Shown: one piece after another, positions 54,337-62,054 of the stretch
Layout: every line of letters begins with the position of its first letter
Position numbering within the stretch: the stretch's first letter is position 1
NCBI GenBank assembly: GCA_051747385.1
Contig: JBNJGB010000027.1
Location: forward strand, 1 to 64,000
Reading direction: 5' to 3'
Source: JBNJGB01 sp051747385
GTDB lineage: Bacteria; Myxococcota_A; UBA9042; PHBI01; JACKFB01
Length of the DNA stretch: 64,000 nt
Made by a program: the position numbers and the translations under genes
Notes under the pieces: generated by a model
What the model saw: the letters and a program-made list of their open reading frames with translations, nothing else
Told to the model about the DNA's origin: nothing
Databases searched by the model: none

Positions 54337-54872
54337 CCGGGCGGAGCGAAGCGGAGCCCCCCTTGCCCGTGCCCGTGCCCGTGCCCGTGCCTGAAACTGC
54401 GCCGGGCGGAGCGAAGCGGAGCCCCCCTTGCCCGTGCCCGTGCCCGTGCCTGAAACTGCGCCGGGCGGAGCGAAGCGGAGCCCCCCTTGCCCGTGCCCGT
54501 GCCCGTGCCCGTGCCTGAAACTGCGCCNNNNNNNNNNNNNNNNNNNNNNNNNNNNNNNNNNNNNNNNNNNNNNNNNNNNNNNNNNNNNNNNNNNNNNNNN
54601 NNNNNNNNNNNNNNNNNNNNNNNNNNNCCGTGCCCGTGCCCGTGCCTGAAACTGCGCCGGGCGGAGCGAAGCGGAGCCCCCCTTGCCCGTGCCCGTGCCC
54701 GTGCCCGTGCCTGAAACTGCGCCGGGCGGAGCGAAGCGGAGCCCCCCTTGCCCGTGCCCGTGCCCGTGCCCGTGCCTGAAACTGCGCCGGGTGGAGCGAA
54801 GCGGAGCCCCCCTTGCCCGTGCCCGTGCCCGTGCCCGTGCCTGAAACTGCGCCGGGCGGAGCGACGCGGAGC
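54337..54872 (-). repeat. 65-bp tandem array of quadruplex-type units, interrupted by an assembly gap
   Basis: At least eight visible units start at 54337, 54402, 54461, before and after the N block, and at 54657, 54722, 54787 and 54852. Each is CCGGGCGGAGCGAAGCGGAG, CCCCCC, then four (in one case three) CCCGTG-type hexamers and CCTGAAACTGCG. The period is 65 bp, or 59 where one hexamer is missing, so the repeat is nested. Unit-to-unit variation is almost nil, which implies recent or ongoing expansion. The first unit starts right after the PPC gene stop. Confidence 0.92.
54528..54627. other. Assembly gap (100 N)
   Basis: Exactly 100 ambiguous bases, the usual placeholder for a gap of unknown size, inside the 65-bp array. 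The true number of units is therefore unknown. Confidence 0.98.
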
Positions 54873-55063
54873 CCCCCTTGCCTTTGCCCGTGCCCGTGCC
54901 CTTGCCTGAAGGAGGGGCTCCCGCCGGACCATCCCTGCGCGGGCGGGGACGCCTTTCGATCATGCACCCCTCCCCAATCCGAAAGGGCTCGCGCCAAGGC
55001 TTCATTCCGCAAAGGCACGGAGAACACGGGGAAGATGAAGTACGACCGCCGTCCCCGGCGGTC
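54873..55063 (-). repeat. Dispersed repeat, copies joined to the array
   Basis: 54873-54960 matches 42168-42256 through the same hexamer order and the GGCTCCCGCCGGACCATCCC and GCGCGGGCGGGGACGCC blocks. 54942-55063, read on the minus strand, matches 52665-52780: hairpin, CATCTTCCCC, CCTTTGCGG, CCTTGGCGCGAGCCC, TTCGG and GCATGATC. The two matches overlap here, so the 42-kb and 52-kb repeats are parts of one longer unit. Confidence 0.85.
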
Positions 55064-55064
55064 G
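55043..55064 (-). terminator. Hairpin directly after lexA, supplied by the repeat
   Basis: CGACCGCC-GGGGAC-GGCGGTCG on the minus strand, an 8-bp perfect stem starting 1 nt after the lexA stop and followed by TACTTCATCTTCC. It probably ends lexA transcription, although the T-run is poor. Confidence 0.55.
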
Positions 55065-55065
55065 C

Positions 55066-55695
55066 TCAGTGCATCGTGCGGTACAGGCCCGCGACGACGC
55101 CGAGGATCTGCGTCTCCCGGAACTCGTCCCGGTGGACGTAGATGGGCTCCATGTCGGGGTTGGAGGGCTGGAACCGGATCCGATCCCCCTCCGGGAAGTA
55201 CCGCTTCACCGTCGCCTCGCCCTCGATCCACGCGACGACGATCTCGCCGCGGGGGGCGTGGTTCTGCTTCTGGACGAAGATGAAGTCCCCGTCGTGGATG
55301 CCGTCGCCGATCATGGAGTCGCCCACCACGCGCAGGGCGAAGACCTCCGCCGAGCGGCCGAGGAAGAAGCGGTCCACCTTGACCGTGTCCTCCGTGTTCT
55401 CCACGGCCAGGATCGGCTGCCCGGCCGCGATGCGGCCCAGCACCGGCACCTCGACCATGTCGCCCTCGAGGGCCACGTGGTCGACCGGCACCACGGAGCG
55501 GCTCTTGGACTCCTCGCGCGTGAGATAGCCCTTCCGCTCGAGCGCCTTCAGGTGGTCGTTCACCCCGTTCGTGGAGCGGATCCCGAGCTCGTTGCCGATC
55601 TCCCGGATGGTCGGCGGATAGCCGTCCCGGGCGATGGACTGCTGGATGATCTCCAGCACCTGGGCCTGACGCGGAGTGAGCTTGTCGCGCTGCAT
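55066..55695 (-). CDS. lexA: LexA repressor
   Basis: SOS repressor of 209 residues. The winged-helix domain (1-65) reads LTPRQAQVLEIIQQSIARDG, then TIREIGNELGI and LKALERKGYL. The self-cleavage site is Ala91-Gly92 in GRIAAGQPI, the nucleophile is Ser127 in VVGDSMIGDGI and the general base is Lys164 in EATVKRYF, so RecA-stimulated cleavage should be intact. Two operator-like boxes lie 70-100 bp upstream, indicating autoregulation. The operators are of the CTGAAC-N4-GTTCAG type, not the E. coli type. Confidence 0.96.
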   Translation of the reverse strand: MQRDKLTPRQAQVLEIIQQSIARDGYPPTIREIGNELGIRSTNGVNDHLKALERKGYLTREESKSRSVVPVDHVALEGDMVEVPVLGRIAAGQPILAVENTEDTVKVDRFFLGRSAEVFALRVVGDSMIGDGIHDGDFIFVQKQNHAPRGEIVVAWIEGEATVKRYFPEGDRIRFQPSNPDMEPIYVHRDEFRETQILGVVAGLYRTMH

Positions 55696-55763
55696 GGAGG
55701 GCCTCCTGGAGACGGGTCGCGGCGGCGGCCGCTGCCGTGGGTGTGGGACGGAAACCGAACCTA

Positions 55764-55797
55764 CTGAACACCCGTGGAGGCGTCAACAATTGTTCAG
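55764..55797. promoter_or_regulatory. Two LexA operator boxes
   Basis: CTGAAC-ACCC-GTGGAG (55764-55779) and GTCAAC-AATT-GTTCAG (55782-55797). Each has one perfect and one degenerate half of CTGAAC-N4-GTTCAG, and the perfect halves face outward, so the whole block 55761-55800 is an inverted repeat (arms CTACTGAACA and TGTTCAGTGG). Centres are 18 bp apart. Confidence 0.6.
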
Positions 55798-55824
55798 TGG
55801 TTTTCTTCCCGGCCCGCCGCGGGG

Positions 55825-56508
55825 TCAACCGTCTCGCAGGATGGCCTCCCTGGCCAGTTCGTCGGCCCGTTCGTTGTCGGGCACGCCCGCGTGGCCCGGC
55901 ACCTTCACGATGCGGAGGTCCTCGAAGCGCTCCGCCGCGGAGCGGAGCGCCGCCACCAGCGCCTGGTTCTTCTTCGCGCGCCAGCCCTTCGTGAGGAGAC
56001 CCACGCAGTACGAGGAGTCGGTCATCACGTCCACGGGCAGCGCGTGGTCGTCCACCATCTCCAGCGCGCGCAGGATGGCCGTCAGCTCCGCGATGTTGTT
56101 GGTGCCCCGGCCCAGGTACTCCGAGCACTCCTCGACCTCGCCCCGGTAGCGCTTCACCACCCCGAGGCCGGCCGGACCGGGGTTGCCCGTGCAGGCCCCG
56201 TCCGTCCAGAGCTGCACGGCCTCCGTCTCCGGCCGCGCACGCCGCGCCTGGGACGCCAGCCCCTTCTTGCCGGCCTTCCGCCCACCGGAGCGCTCGTCGC
56301 CCCGACCGGAGCGAGCCTGCACCGCCTCCAGCTCCTCCGGCTTCGCGTCGTCGGCCACCTCGAGCCGCTCGGCCCGCGTGGAGTAGACCTTCCCGTGGGG
56401 GTTGTAGCGAAACGGCACGAGGCCCCGCTCGACGACCAGCTTGCCCGTGTCGCTGCACCGGGCCCACACGTTGTCGTCGCGGAACCGCGCGCGGATCCAC
56501 AAGCTCAC
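55825..56508 (-). CDS. rnhA: Ribonuclease HI with N-terminal extension
   Basis: A 227-residue enzyme that cuts RNA in RNA-DNA hybrids. The RNase H domain begins near residue 97; all acidic residues are present: Asp103 (LWTDGACTGNPG), Glu141 (NNIAELTAIL), Asp164 (VMTDSSYCVG) and Asp216 (NERADELAR), plus His206 (VPGHAGVP). The first 95 residues are not part of the family fold: MSLWIRARFRDDNVWARCSD is followed by a basic linker (RKAGKKG). This is not the usual hybrid-binding domain by its motifs. It starts with GTG 56508. lexA lies 129 bp downstream. Confidence 0.92.
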   Translation of the reverse strand: MSLWIRARFRDDNVWARCSDTGKLVVERGLVPFRYNPHGKVYSTRAERLEVADDAKPEELEAVQARSGRGDERSGGRKAGKKGLASQARRARPETEAVQLWTDGACTGNPGPAGLGVVKRYRGEVEECSEYLGRGTNNIAELTAILRALEMVDDHALPVDVMTDSSYCVGLLTKGWRAKKNQALVAALRSAAERFEDLRIVKVPGHAGVPDNERADELAREAILRDG

Positions 56509-56547
56509 GTCGACCGTCCTCGGCTTGGCTTGGAGTGGGCGGCGCCC

Positions 56548-58458
56548 CTACTCGACCGGCGCCGCGCCCACCTCGAGGGTCACCTGCGCCGGCTCGCTGT
56601 ACAGCAGCTCCGAGTCCGGGCCGGTCGCGAAGACCGTCAGCTCCACCGTGTAGCTGCCCGGAACGTCCGGGACGAAGGGCACGAAGGCCTCCCCCTGCAC
56701 GTTCAGCCGGGCCCGGGAGCCCGCCGGCTTGTCGACCAGGTACCAGACGTACGGCTTGTTCTTCAGCTCGTAGGACCCGCCGTCGCTGCCGCTGCCGTCC
56801 AGGGCCATCTCCTCGCCGGCCACCGCGTCGGAGTAGTCCTCCGGAGCGCCCGCGTCGGCCGTCGGCAGCGTGTTGTCGCCGCTGTCCCCAGCGAAGAGGT
56901 TCACCCGCTTGTCGGTGTAGTCCTCCATGAAGGGGTCGTAGTACGTGATGGCCAGGGACTCGGAGGTGTCGTCCCCCTCGGCCAGGTTGGACAGGTCCCA
57001 GGCCACGTCCAGCACCAGCAGGTCGTCCGGGGCCAAGATGGTCCCCGCGTCCGGCGCGTTCACCAGGGAGAAGATCTCGGGATCGCCGCCGAAGTTGGTC
57101 TCGATGACGGCCTCGTCGATCTCCAGGTCTCCGTTGCCCTCGTTGTAGACCACCACGTGGCCCGTGCCGGTGGCCCCGGCCGCCACGCTCCCGCTCACGC
57201 CCACGTTCCCCGTGGCAGGCGCCAGGACGATCTTCGGCTTCGGCTCACCGGCGAAGAGATCGAAGATCTTCTCGATGGTGTCGGGCTTGTCGATAGGCAC
57301 GACGAGCTGTCCGTTCGGAGGCTCCAGGCTCCCGGAAGGCGGGCTGTAGGTCACCAGGAACTCGATGGCCCTCCCCTCCGTCAGGGCGCGGGGGAAGTTG
57401 GTGACGGGGTCCTGGGCGCTGTCGATCGCCTCCCAGGAGAACACCTCGCCGGCACCCTCGCCGTCCAGCCGCGGCTGCCGGATGGTGATGGGGCCCGGGC
57501 CCATGGAGGTGATGACCATCGAACGGGTCGCCTCGGCCGTCTCGTTGGTGAAGTCGAACCGCGAGGTGTGGCTGTAGGTGATCTCGTAGCTGCCCAGCAG
57601 CAGGTTGCTGTCCAGGGGCACGCGGATGGGCTGTTCCGACTGGTCCGTCGTCACCAGCACGGCGTTCTGGTCGCTGCCCTCGTCCACGGGGAGGTAGCGA
57701 ACCTCGAACACGAGGTCCTGGTACCCGGGGTTGTTCGGCTCCAGCACCGTGGCCGGCAGGTTCGGGATGTCCACGAGCTGGAACTCGTTGGACGGGGTCT
57801 CCAGGCTGATGTCCTGGACCTCGAAGGGGTCGGTCGCGACGTCCTCGTCGTTGTAGATCCGGAACTCCTGCGTCTCCGGCTTCGTCGGCGTGGCGTTGGA
57901 GAACGTGTAGTTCGGCGGGTTCACCTTCGCCGCGGTGCTCTTCGTCGGCATCTCGAAGGTGACCTCGATGCGCGGCACCTCCTCCGAGCCGTCCTCGGAG
58001 CGGGCGTTGGACTCGATGACGAGCACCGACGGGTCGAAGTCGTCGAGCGCGCCGCCGGGCGGCGGCGTGTAGCGCACGTCGAACACGAGGCCGCGGGTCT
58101 GGCCCGCCTCGATGGTCAGCGGAAAGGAGTCCGAGCCGACGGCTCCGCGGAAGTCGTACTCCACGTAGCTGTTCTTGACGGCCACCTCCTCGCCGGTGTC
58201 CGACTCGACGCGCTTCCAGTCGATGCGGTCGATCCGGACGTCCTCGAAGCTCGGGTTGCCGAGGCGGACCTCCTTGGTGACGGGAAGCTGGACCGCCGGC
58301 GGGAAGGAGACGGCGCCGCCGTCGTCCCCCATCTGCCGGTCGTCCACGGTGACGTTCAGGCGTGGAAAGGTACCGACGCTGCTGTCGTCACCGCACGCGG
58401 TGACCAGCACGGGGAGGGCCAACGTCAGGCCGAGGCAGGCAACGAGGACTCTGTTCAT
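56548..58458 (-). CDS. ASH-domain lipoprotein with C-terminal Ig/PKD-like domain
   Basis: A 636-residue lipoprotein (lipobox VLVTAC, Cys about 20; start ATG 58458). Several choice-of-anchor D / ASH-like beta domains follow, recognisable by phrases such as GNPSFEDVRIDRIDW, RIYNDEDVATDPFEVQDISL and VVVYNEGNGDLEIDEAVI. The last 110 residues form an Ig/PKD-like domain (DAGAPEDYSDAVAGEEMALD, PGSYTVELTVFATG). Such proteins are thought to be surface adhesins or scaffolds. It is the third of three related minus-strand genes. Confidence 0.82.
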   Translation of the reverse strand: MNRVLVACLGLTLALPVLVTACGDDSSVGTFPRLNVTVDDRQMGDDGGAVSFPPAVQLPVTKEVRLGNPSFEDVRIDRIDWKRVESDTGEEVAVKNSYVEYDFRGAVGSDSFPLTIEAGQTRGLVFDVRYTPPPGGALDDFDPSVLVIESNARSEDGSEEVPRIEVTFEMPTKSTAAKVNPPNYTFSNATPTKPETQEFRIYNDEDVATDPFEVQDISLETPSNEFQLVDIPNLPATVLEPNNPGYQDLVFEVRYLPVDEGSDQNAVLVTTDQSEQPIRVPLDSNLLLGSYEITYSHTSRFDFTNETAEATRSMVITSMGPGPITIRQPRLDGEGAGEVFSWEAIDSAQDPVTNFPRALTEGRAIEFLVTYSPPSGSLEPPNGQLVVPIDKPDTIEKIFDLFAGEPKPKIVLAPATGNVGVSGSVAAGATGTGHVVVYNEGNGDLEIDEAVIETNFGGDPEIFSLVNAPDAGTILAPDDLLVLDVAWDLSNLAEGDDTSESLAITYYDPFMEDYTDKRVNLFAGDSGDNTLPTADAGAPEDYSDAVAGEEMALDGSGSDGGSYELKNKPYVWYLVDKPAGSRARLNVQGEAFVPFVPDVPGSYTVELTVFATGPDSELLYSEPAQVTLEVGAAPVE

Positions 58459-58549
58459 GTTCCGCTCTCTCCGCAGACCGCGGGGGCGCCGGCGGCCGCC
58501 GATCACCCCCACCGCGGCCTCGCTCGATTCGTCTTCCTGCTCCCGCAGG

Positions 58550-61500
58550 CTAGTCCTGGAAGCAGATCGTGTCGTACTCGATGACGATCTTCTCTTCGGG
58601 CTGGGGCATGCAGCCGCCGTCCTCGGCGAAGATGACCGAGTTGCTCGGCTGGTCGTAGCTCCAGTTGTTCACGCCGCCGCTGTTGGCCTCGCAGGGCTGA
58701 CCGGACACGCTCACCTCGAGGGTGGGCGGATCCGCCGGCCGCGACAGGAAGAACTGCTGCTTGAGGCCGAAGGCGATCTGGCCGATCGACTTCAGGGCCG
58801 TCGAGAAGTTCGAGTCGCAGATGCTCGCCACGTTGCCGCCCGTGGCGTTCGCCAGCTCGATGAACCGGTGGCCCGCGGAGGCGTCGCCGTTCGACGAGCT
58901 GCACCCGCCCGACGGGCCCACGATGGCGTGGATGTGCATCAGGTTGTCGTTGAAGAAGCCCTTGATGCTCTTGAAGAAGTTCTCGTAGAAGTTCAGGTCC
59001 GCCGTGGACTGCTCCTCCTCGTCGGAGACGAAGACGAGCTCGAGGGAGGCGTCGCTCCGCAGGAAGCCGCGGTTCGGGCCCCCGCAGAAGCCGTCGTAGC
59101 AGCCCTCCGGCTCGGTGCAGTCCGAGTCCTGGGTGCACGCCGTCGAGCTGTCTGCGGTGTTGGGGAGGCTCAGGGCCTGCTGCGCGGCCATGAAGCCCCG
59201 CTCGGTGCCGGAGCCGCTCGTACCGACCTTCACGTTGTCCTTGAAGGCCTCCCAGTTGGTGTTGTCGACGATCCGCGGATCCCCCACGAACCGGCCCCCC
59301 TCCTCGTCGACGTCCGTCGTGGTGACGCCGATGTGGTAGTCGTTGTCCCAGGTGGCCGCCTCGCTGATGAAGTCCTCGAAGTTGTTGGCGAGGTTGTCCT
59401 GCTCCTCGCCCATGGACCCCGAGTTGTCCACGACGAACAGGACGTCCACGTTCTGACCCGACAGCTGCGTCCACTCGTCCACCTGGTGGGTCTCCGTGGT
59501 GCCGGAGCCCTCCAGGGGCACGACCGCGCTCGGCGAGTCCGCGTCGTTGGACGTGATGTTCAGCGCGCAGGCGTCGCCGCCCTCGTCCTGGGGCTCGTAG
59601 ACCACGTCCCAGGTGAGGCAGTCGCCCGCCTCCATCGTGGCGGGCAGCCCCGGGGAGTCCTTGACCTTGAACTCGATGTTGCAGTTGTCCAGCTCCGCCC
59701 CGGTCAGCTCCAGCGGCGCCGTGCCGACGTTGCAGGCGTTCACGCTGAACGTCTGGCTGAAGCAGCCGATGGTCGTGACGCCGAAGTCCACCTCGTTCGG
59801 GAAGACGGTCAGGTTCGCGATGCCCGAGCGGGCGTGGAGGTTCGCCGTGAACGTGCCGTTCTGGCCGGTGGGCGGCGGGAAGTACACAGGCTCCTCGCTC
59901 GGGGAGTACGGGTCGAAGGCGCGGATGCCGAAGTAGCCGGCGTAGTCCGTGAACTCGTCGCCGAACAGAGGCGCCGAGTCCGGTGGGCTGAACATGATCT
60001 CCACCTTGTAGGACTGACCGGCCTTCAGGTTCTCCGGCGTGGCCAGGGGCGGCCCCCAGGAGTAGCCCGCGAGGCTATAGCGCTCGCTGTCTCCATTCTG
60101 CGCGGCCGTCTTGTCGGGATCCGGGCAGCTCGAGCCGAAGAAGCCGCCGCTGCAGTCGTTGAGGAAGGCGCTGTGGAACGAGCAGTTGCCGGAGCCCACC
60201 ACCTCGATGTTCGCCGTCAGCGTCTTGGTCTGCCCGCGTGGCACCGTGCCAAAGTCGAGCTGGGACGGGACCATGTTGATCTCGCAGCTGGGCGAGCCGG
60301 TGCGCCGGGCCACCACGTCCACGGTCCACTCGGGCTCCTGGGCGTAGTTCGACAGGATGGTCAGCGTCGCCAGCTCCTTGCCCACGTCCGTGCCCAGGTT
60401 CTCGAAGGTGATCTGGACGGTGCGGCCCTCCTGGGGCTGCAGGACGCCCGGGGTGGGGCTCTCCTGCAGCGGACCCCAGTCCGGGTCGACCACCAGCGCG
60501 TACTCGACCTCCGTGTTGGTGTCGTCCTCCTCCAGCACGATCTCCGAGATCTCGAGCGGCGCGTTGCCGGAGTTGAACAGGTTGACCGTCCGGCTCTGCG
60601 TGAGGTTCTGGGCCACGAAGCCGAAGTCCACGACGTCCGGCGGGTTGACCTGCAGGACGGGGACCTCCGGCTTGCCGTACACGGGCACGAGCGCGGAGCC
60701 GCCGGTGGACGAGTCGTTGTTGCCGATCTGGATCTCCGCGATGGCCTGGCTCGTGACCTCCATCTCGGCCGTCGGGTCGAAGCCGACGGTCACCGTCACG
60801 GGGTCCGACGACAGCCCATCGACCCCGTCCGCGCAGCGGCACCGAAGACTCTCATCGCCCTCCTCGCAGTCCGGCGCGTCTCCGCTGTCGGGACAGATGA
60901 CGAGGGGCTGGCTCGGCGCGTCCTGGATGCTCACGGTGTCGCTGCTCCCCTCGGCCACCTTCAGGTCGGTGATCTCCAGGGGAAGCTCGCCGGCGTTCGA
61001 CACGACCAGCGGCAGCGTGTGCACCTGGCCCACCGGGCGCGGGCCGAAGTCCACGGGGCTCGGGTGCACCTGCAGCTCGGGGCCGATCTCGTTGCCCTTG
61101 AGGAGCACCTGCTTCTCCTCCTCGGCGTCGTCGACGAGCATCATGATCTCGACGAAGTCCGTGTCGTTGTCGCCGCCGATCGGGGTGTACGAGACCGTCA
61201 CCTCGAAGGTGTCGCCGGCCCCGAGGGTCAGGGGAAGCTCCGGCATCTCCTCGACGGCGAAGTCGGACTCGGGATCCGTGAGCGTCATCTCGTCGATGCG
61301 GATCTCGTCCGCGCCGACGGCCGTGAACTGGATGGTCTCGGTCACCGTCGTGCCCGTGCCCACGTCCCCGAAGTCCAGGGGGTCCGGGTTGGCCACGAGA
61401 TCGCTCGTCTGGGCCGTCGTCTCGACCGGGACCTCCACCGTGAGCGCGTTGCCGGCCGCCGTGGGGACGTTGGTGTCGATGTAGATGGTCCCCGAGTCGT

Positions 61501-61834
61501 ACATCCCGTCCGTCGGGGCGTACGTGACCGTCATCGTGGTGGTGTCGCCCGGCTGGAGGTCCAGCGCCCCGGGCTGGGTGATGGAGATCTCCTCGCTGTT
61601 CGCGTCGAGGCGCACGTTTCGGAGGTTCAGCGTGCCCGACGAGCCGTTGTGCGCGATGGTCACGAGCTGATCCATCGAGTCGCCGGCGACCAGCGACGGG
61701 AAGCTCACGGGGTTCGGGGTGACGGAGATGCCCAGCTGGGCACCGCCGGAGATCCCGCCGCCGGAGTCGTCGCTGCACCCTGCGAAGGTGGCCGCGAGGG
61801 CCGCGATGACGAGCGTAGAAATCGAAGTGCGCAT
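58550..61834 (-). CDS. ASH-domain lipoprotein with von Willebrand A domain
   Basis: A 1094-residue lipoprotein (lipobox TFAGC; ATG 61834 with GGGAGAG upstream). About 770 residues hold repeated ASH-type domains with the phrase PVDFGPRPVGQVHTLPLVVS, VVDFGFVAQNLTQSRTVNLF, LDFGTVPRGQTKTLTANIEV and VDFGVTTIGCFSQTFSVNAC. From about 795 a vWA domain begins (VDVLFVVDNSGSMGEEQ) with an intact MIDAS DxSxS; the downstream Thr and Asp of the site are plausible in GVTTTDVDEEGG. Many Cys pairs point to an oxidising compartment. A metal-dependent adhesive or matrix-binding role is inferred. Confidence 0.87.
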   Translation of the reverse strand: MRTSISTLVIAALAATFAGCSDDSGGGISGGAQLGISVTPNPVSFPSLVAGDSMDQLVTIAHNGSSGTLNLRNVRLDANSEEISITQPGALDLQPGDTTTMTVTYAPTDGMYDSGTIYIDTNVPTAAGNALTVEVPVETTAQTSDLVANPDPLDFGDVGTGTTVTETIQFTAVGADEIRIDEMTLTDPESDFAVEEMPELPLTLGAGDTFEVTVSYTPIGGDNDTDFVEIMMLVDDAEEEKQVLLKGNEIGPELQVHPSPVDFGPRPVGQVHTLPLVVSNAGELPLEITDLKVAEGSSDTVSIQDAPSQPLVICPDSGDAPDCEEGDESLRCRCADGVDGLSSDPVTVTVGFDPTAEMEVTSQAIAEIQIGNNDSSTGGSALVPVYGKPEVPVLQVNPPDVVDFGFVAQNLTQSRTVNLFNSGNAPLEISEIVLEEDDTNTEVEYALVVDPDWGPLQESPTPGVLQPQEGRTVQITFENLGTDVGKELATLTILSNYAQEPEWTVDVVARRTGSPSCEINMVPSQLDFGTVPRGQTKTLTANIEVVGSGNCSFHSAFLNDCSGGFFGSSCPDPDKTAAQNGDSERYSLAGYSWGPPLATPENLKAGQSYKVEIMFSPPDSAPLFGDEFTDYAGYFGIRAFDPYSPSEEPVYFPPPTGQNGTFTANLHARSGIANLTVFPNEVDFGVTTIGCFSQTFSVNACNVGTAPLELTGAELDNCNIEFKVKDSPGLPATMEAGDCLTWDVVYEPQDEGGDACALNITSNDADSPSAVVPLEGSGTTETHQVDEWTQLSGQNVDVLFVVDNSGSMGEEQDNLANNFEDFISEAATWDNDYHIGVTTTDVDEEGGRFVGDPRIVDNTNWEAFKDNVKVGTSGSGTERGFMAAQQALSLPNTADSSTACTQDSDCTEPEGCYDGFCGGPNRGFLRSDASLELVFVSDEEEQSTADLNFYENFFKSIKGFFNDNLMHIHAIVGPSGGCSSSNGDASAGHRFIELANATGGNVASICDSNFSTALKSIGQIAFGLKQQFFLSRPADPPTLEVSVSGQPCEANSGGVNNWSYDQPSNSVIFAEDGGCMPQPEEKIVIEYDTICFQD

Positions 61835-61983
61835 TGGCTCTCCCACCCTGTCCTGGATTCCCCTCTCCGGTCGCCCCGGGGGGGCGGCGACCGCGAATAC
61901 GCGCGCAACCGTATATCAGGCGAGGCGCTCGAGGGAAATGGAGAGACACACCGGTGGAGAGTCGTCCCGTCACCGGGTGCCGA

Positions 61984-62021
61984 AAACGGAGACGCCCCGG
62001 CCACCATCGGCAGCCGGGGCG
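61984..62021 (-). terminator. Predicted intrinsic terminator
   Basis: Minus strand CGCCCCGGC-(11 nt)-GCCGGGGCG (62021-61993) followed by TCTCCGTTTTC, 34 bp after the stop of the ASH/PKD gene. This would separate it from the vWA gene downstream. Confidence 0.6.
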
Positions 62022-62054
62022 CCCCGGGTTCGAAGTGACGGTCCCTCCGCGCCG

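Noticed and set aside
54361..54910. Frames with X-containing proteins across the N gap
   Set aside because: They translate the repeat array and unknown bases.
58175..62038. Open frame of 1287 codons opposite the vWA/ASH gene
   Set aside because: Shadow of a real minus-strand lipoprotein with signal peptide, ribosome site and MIDAS motif.
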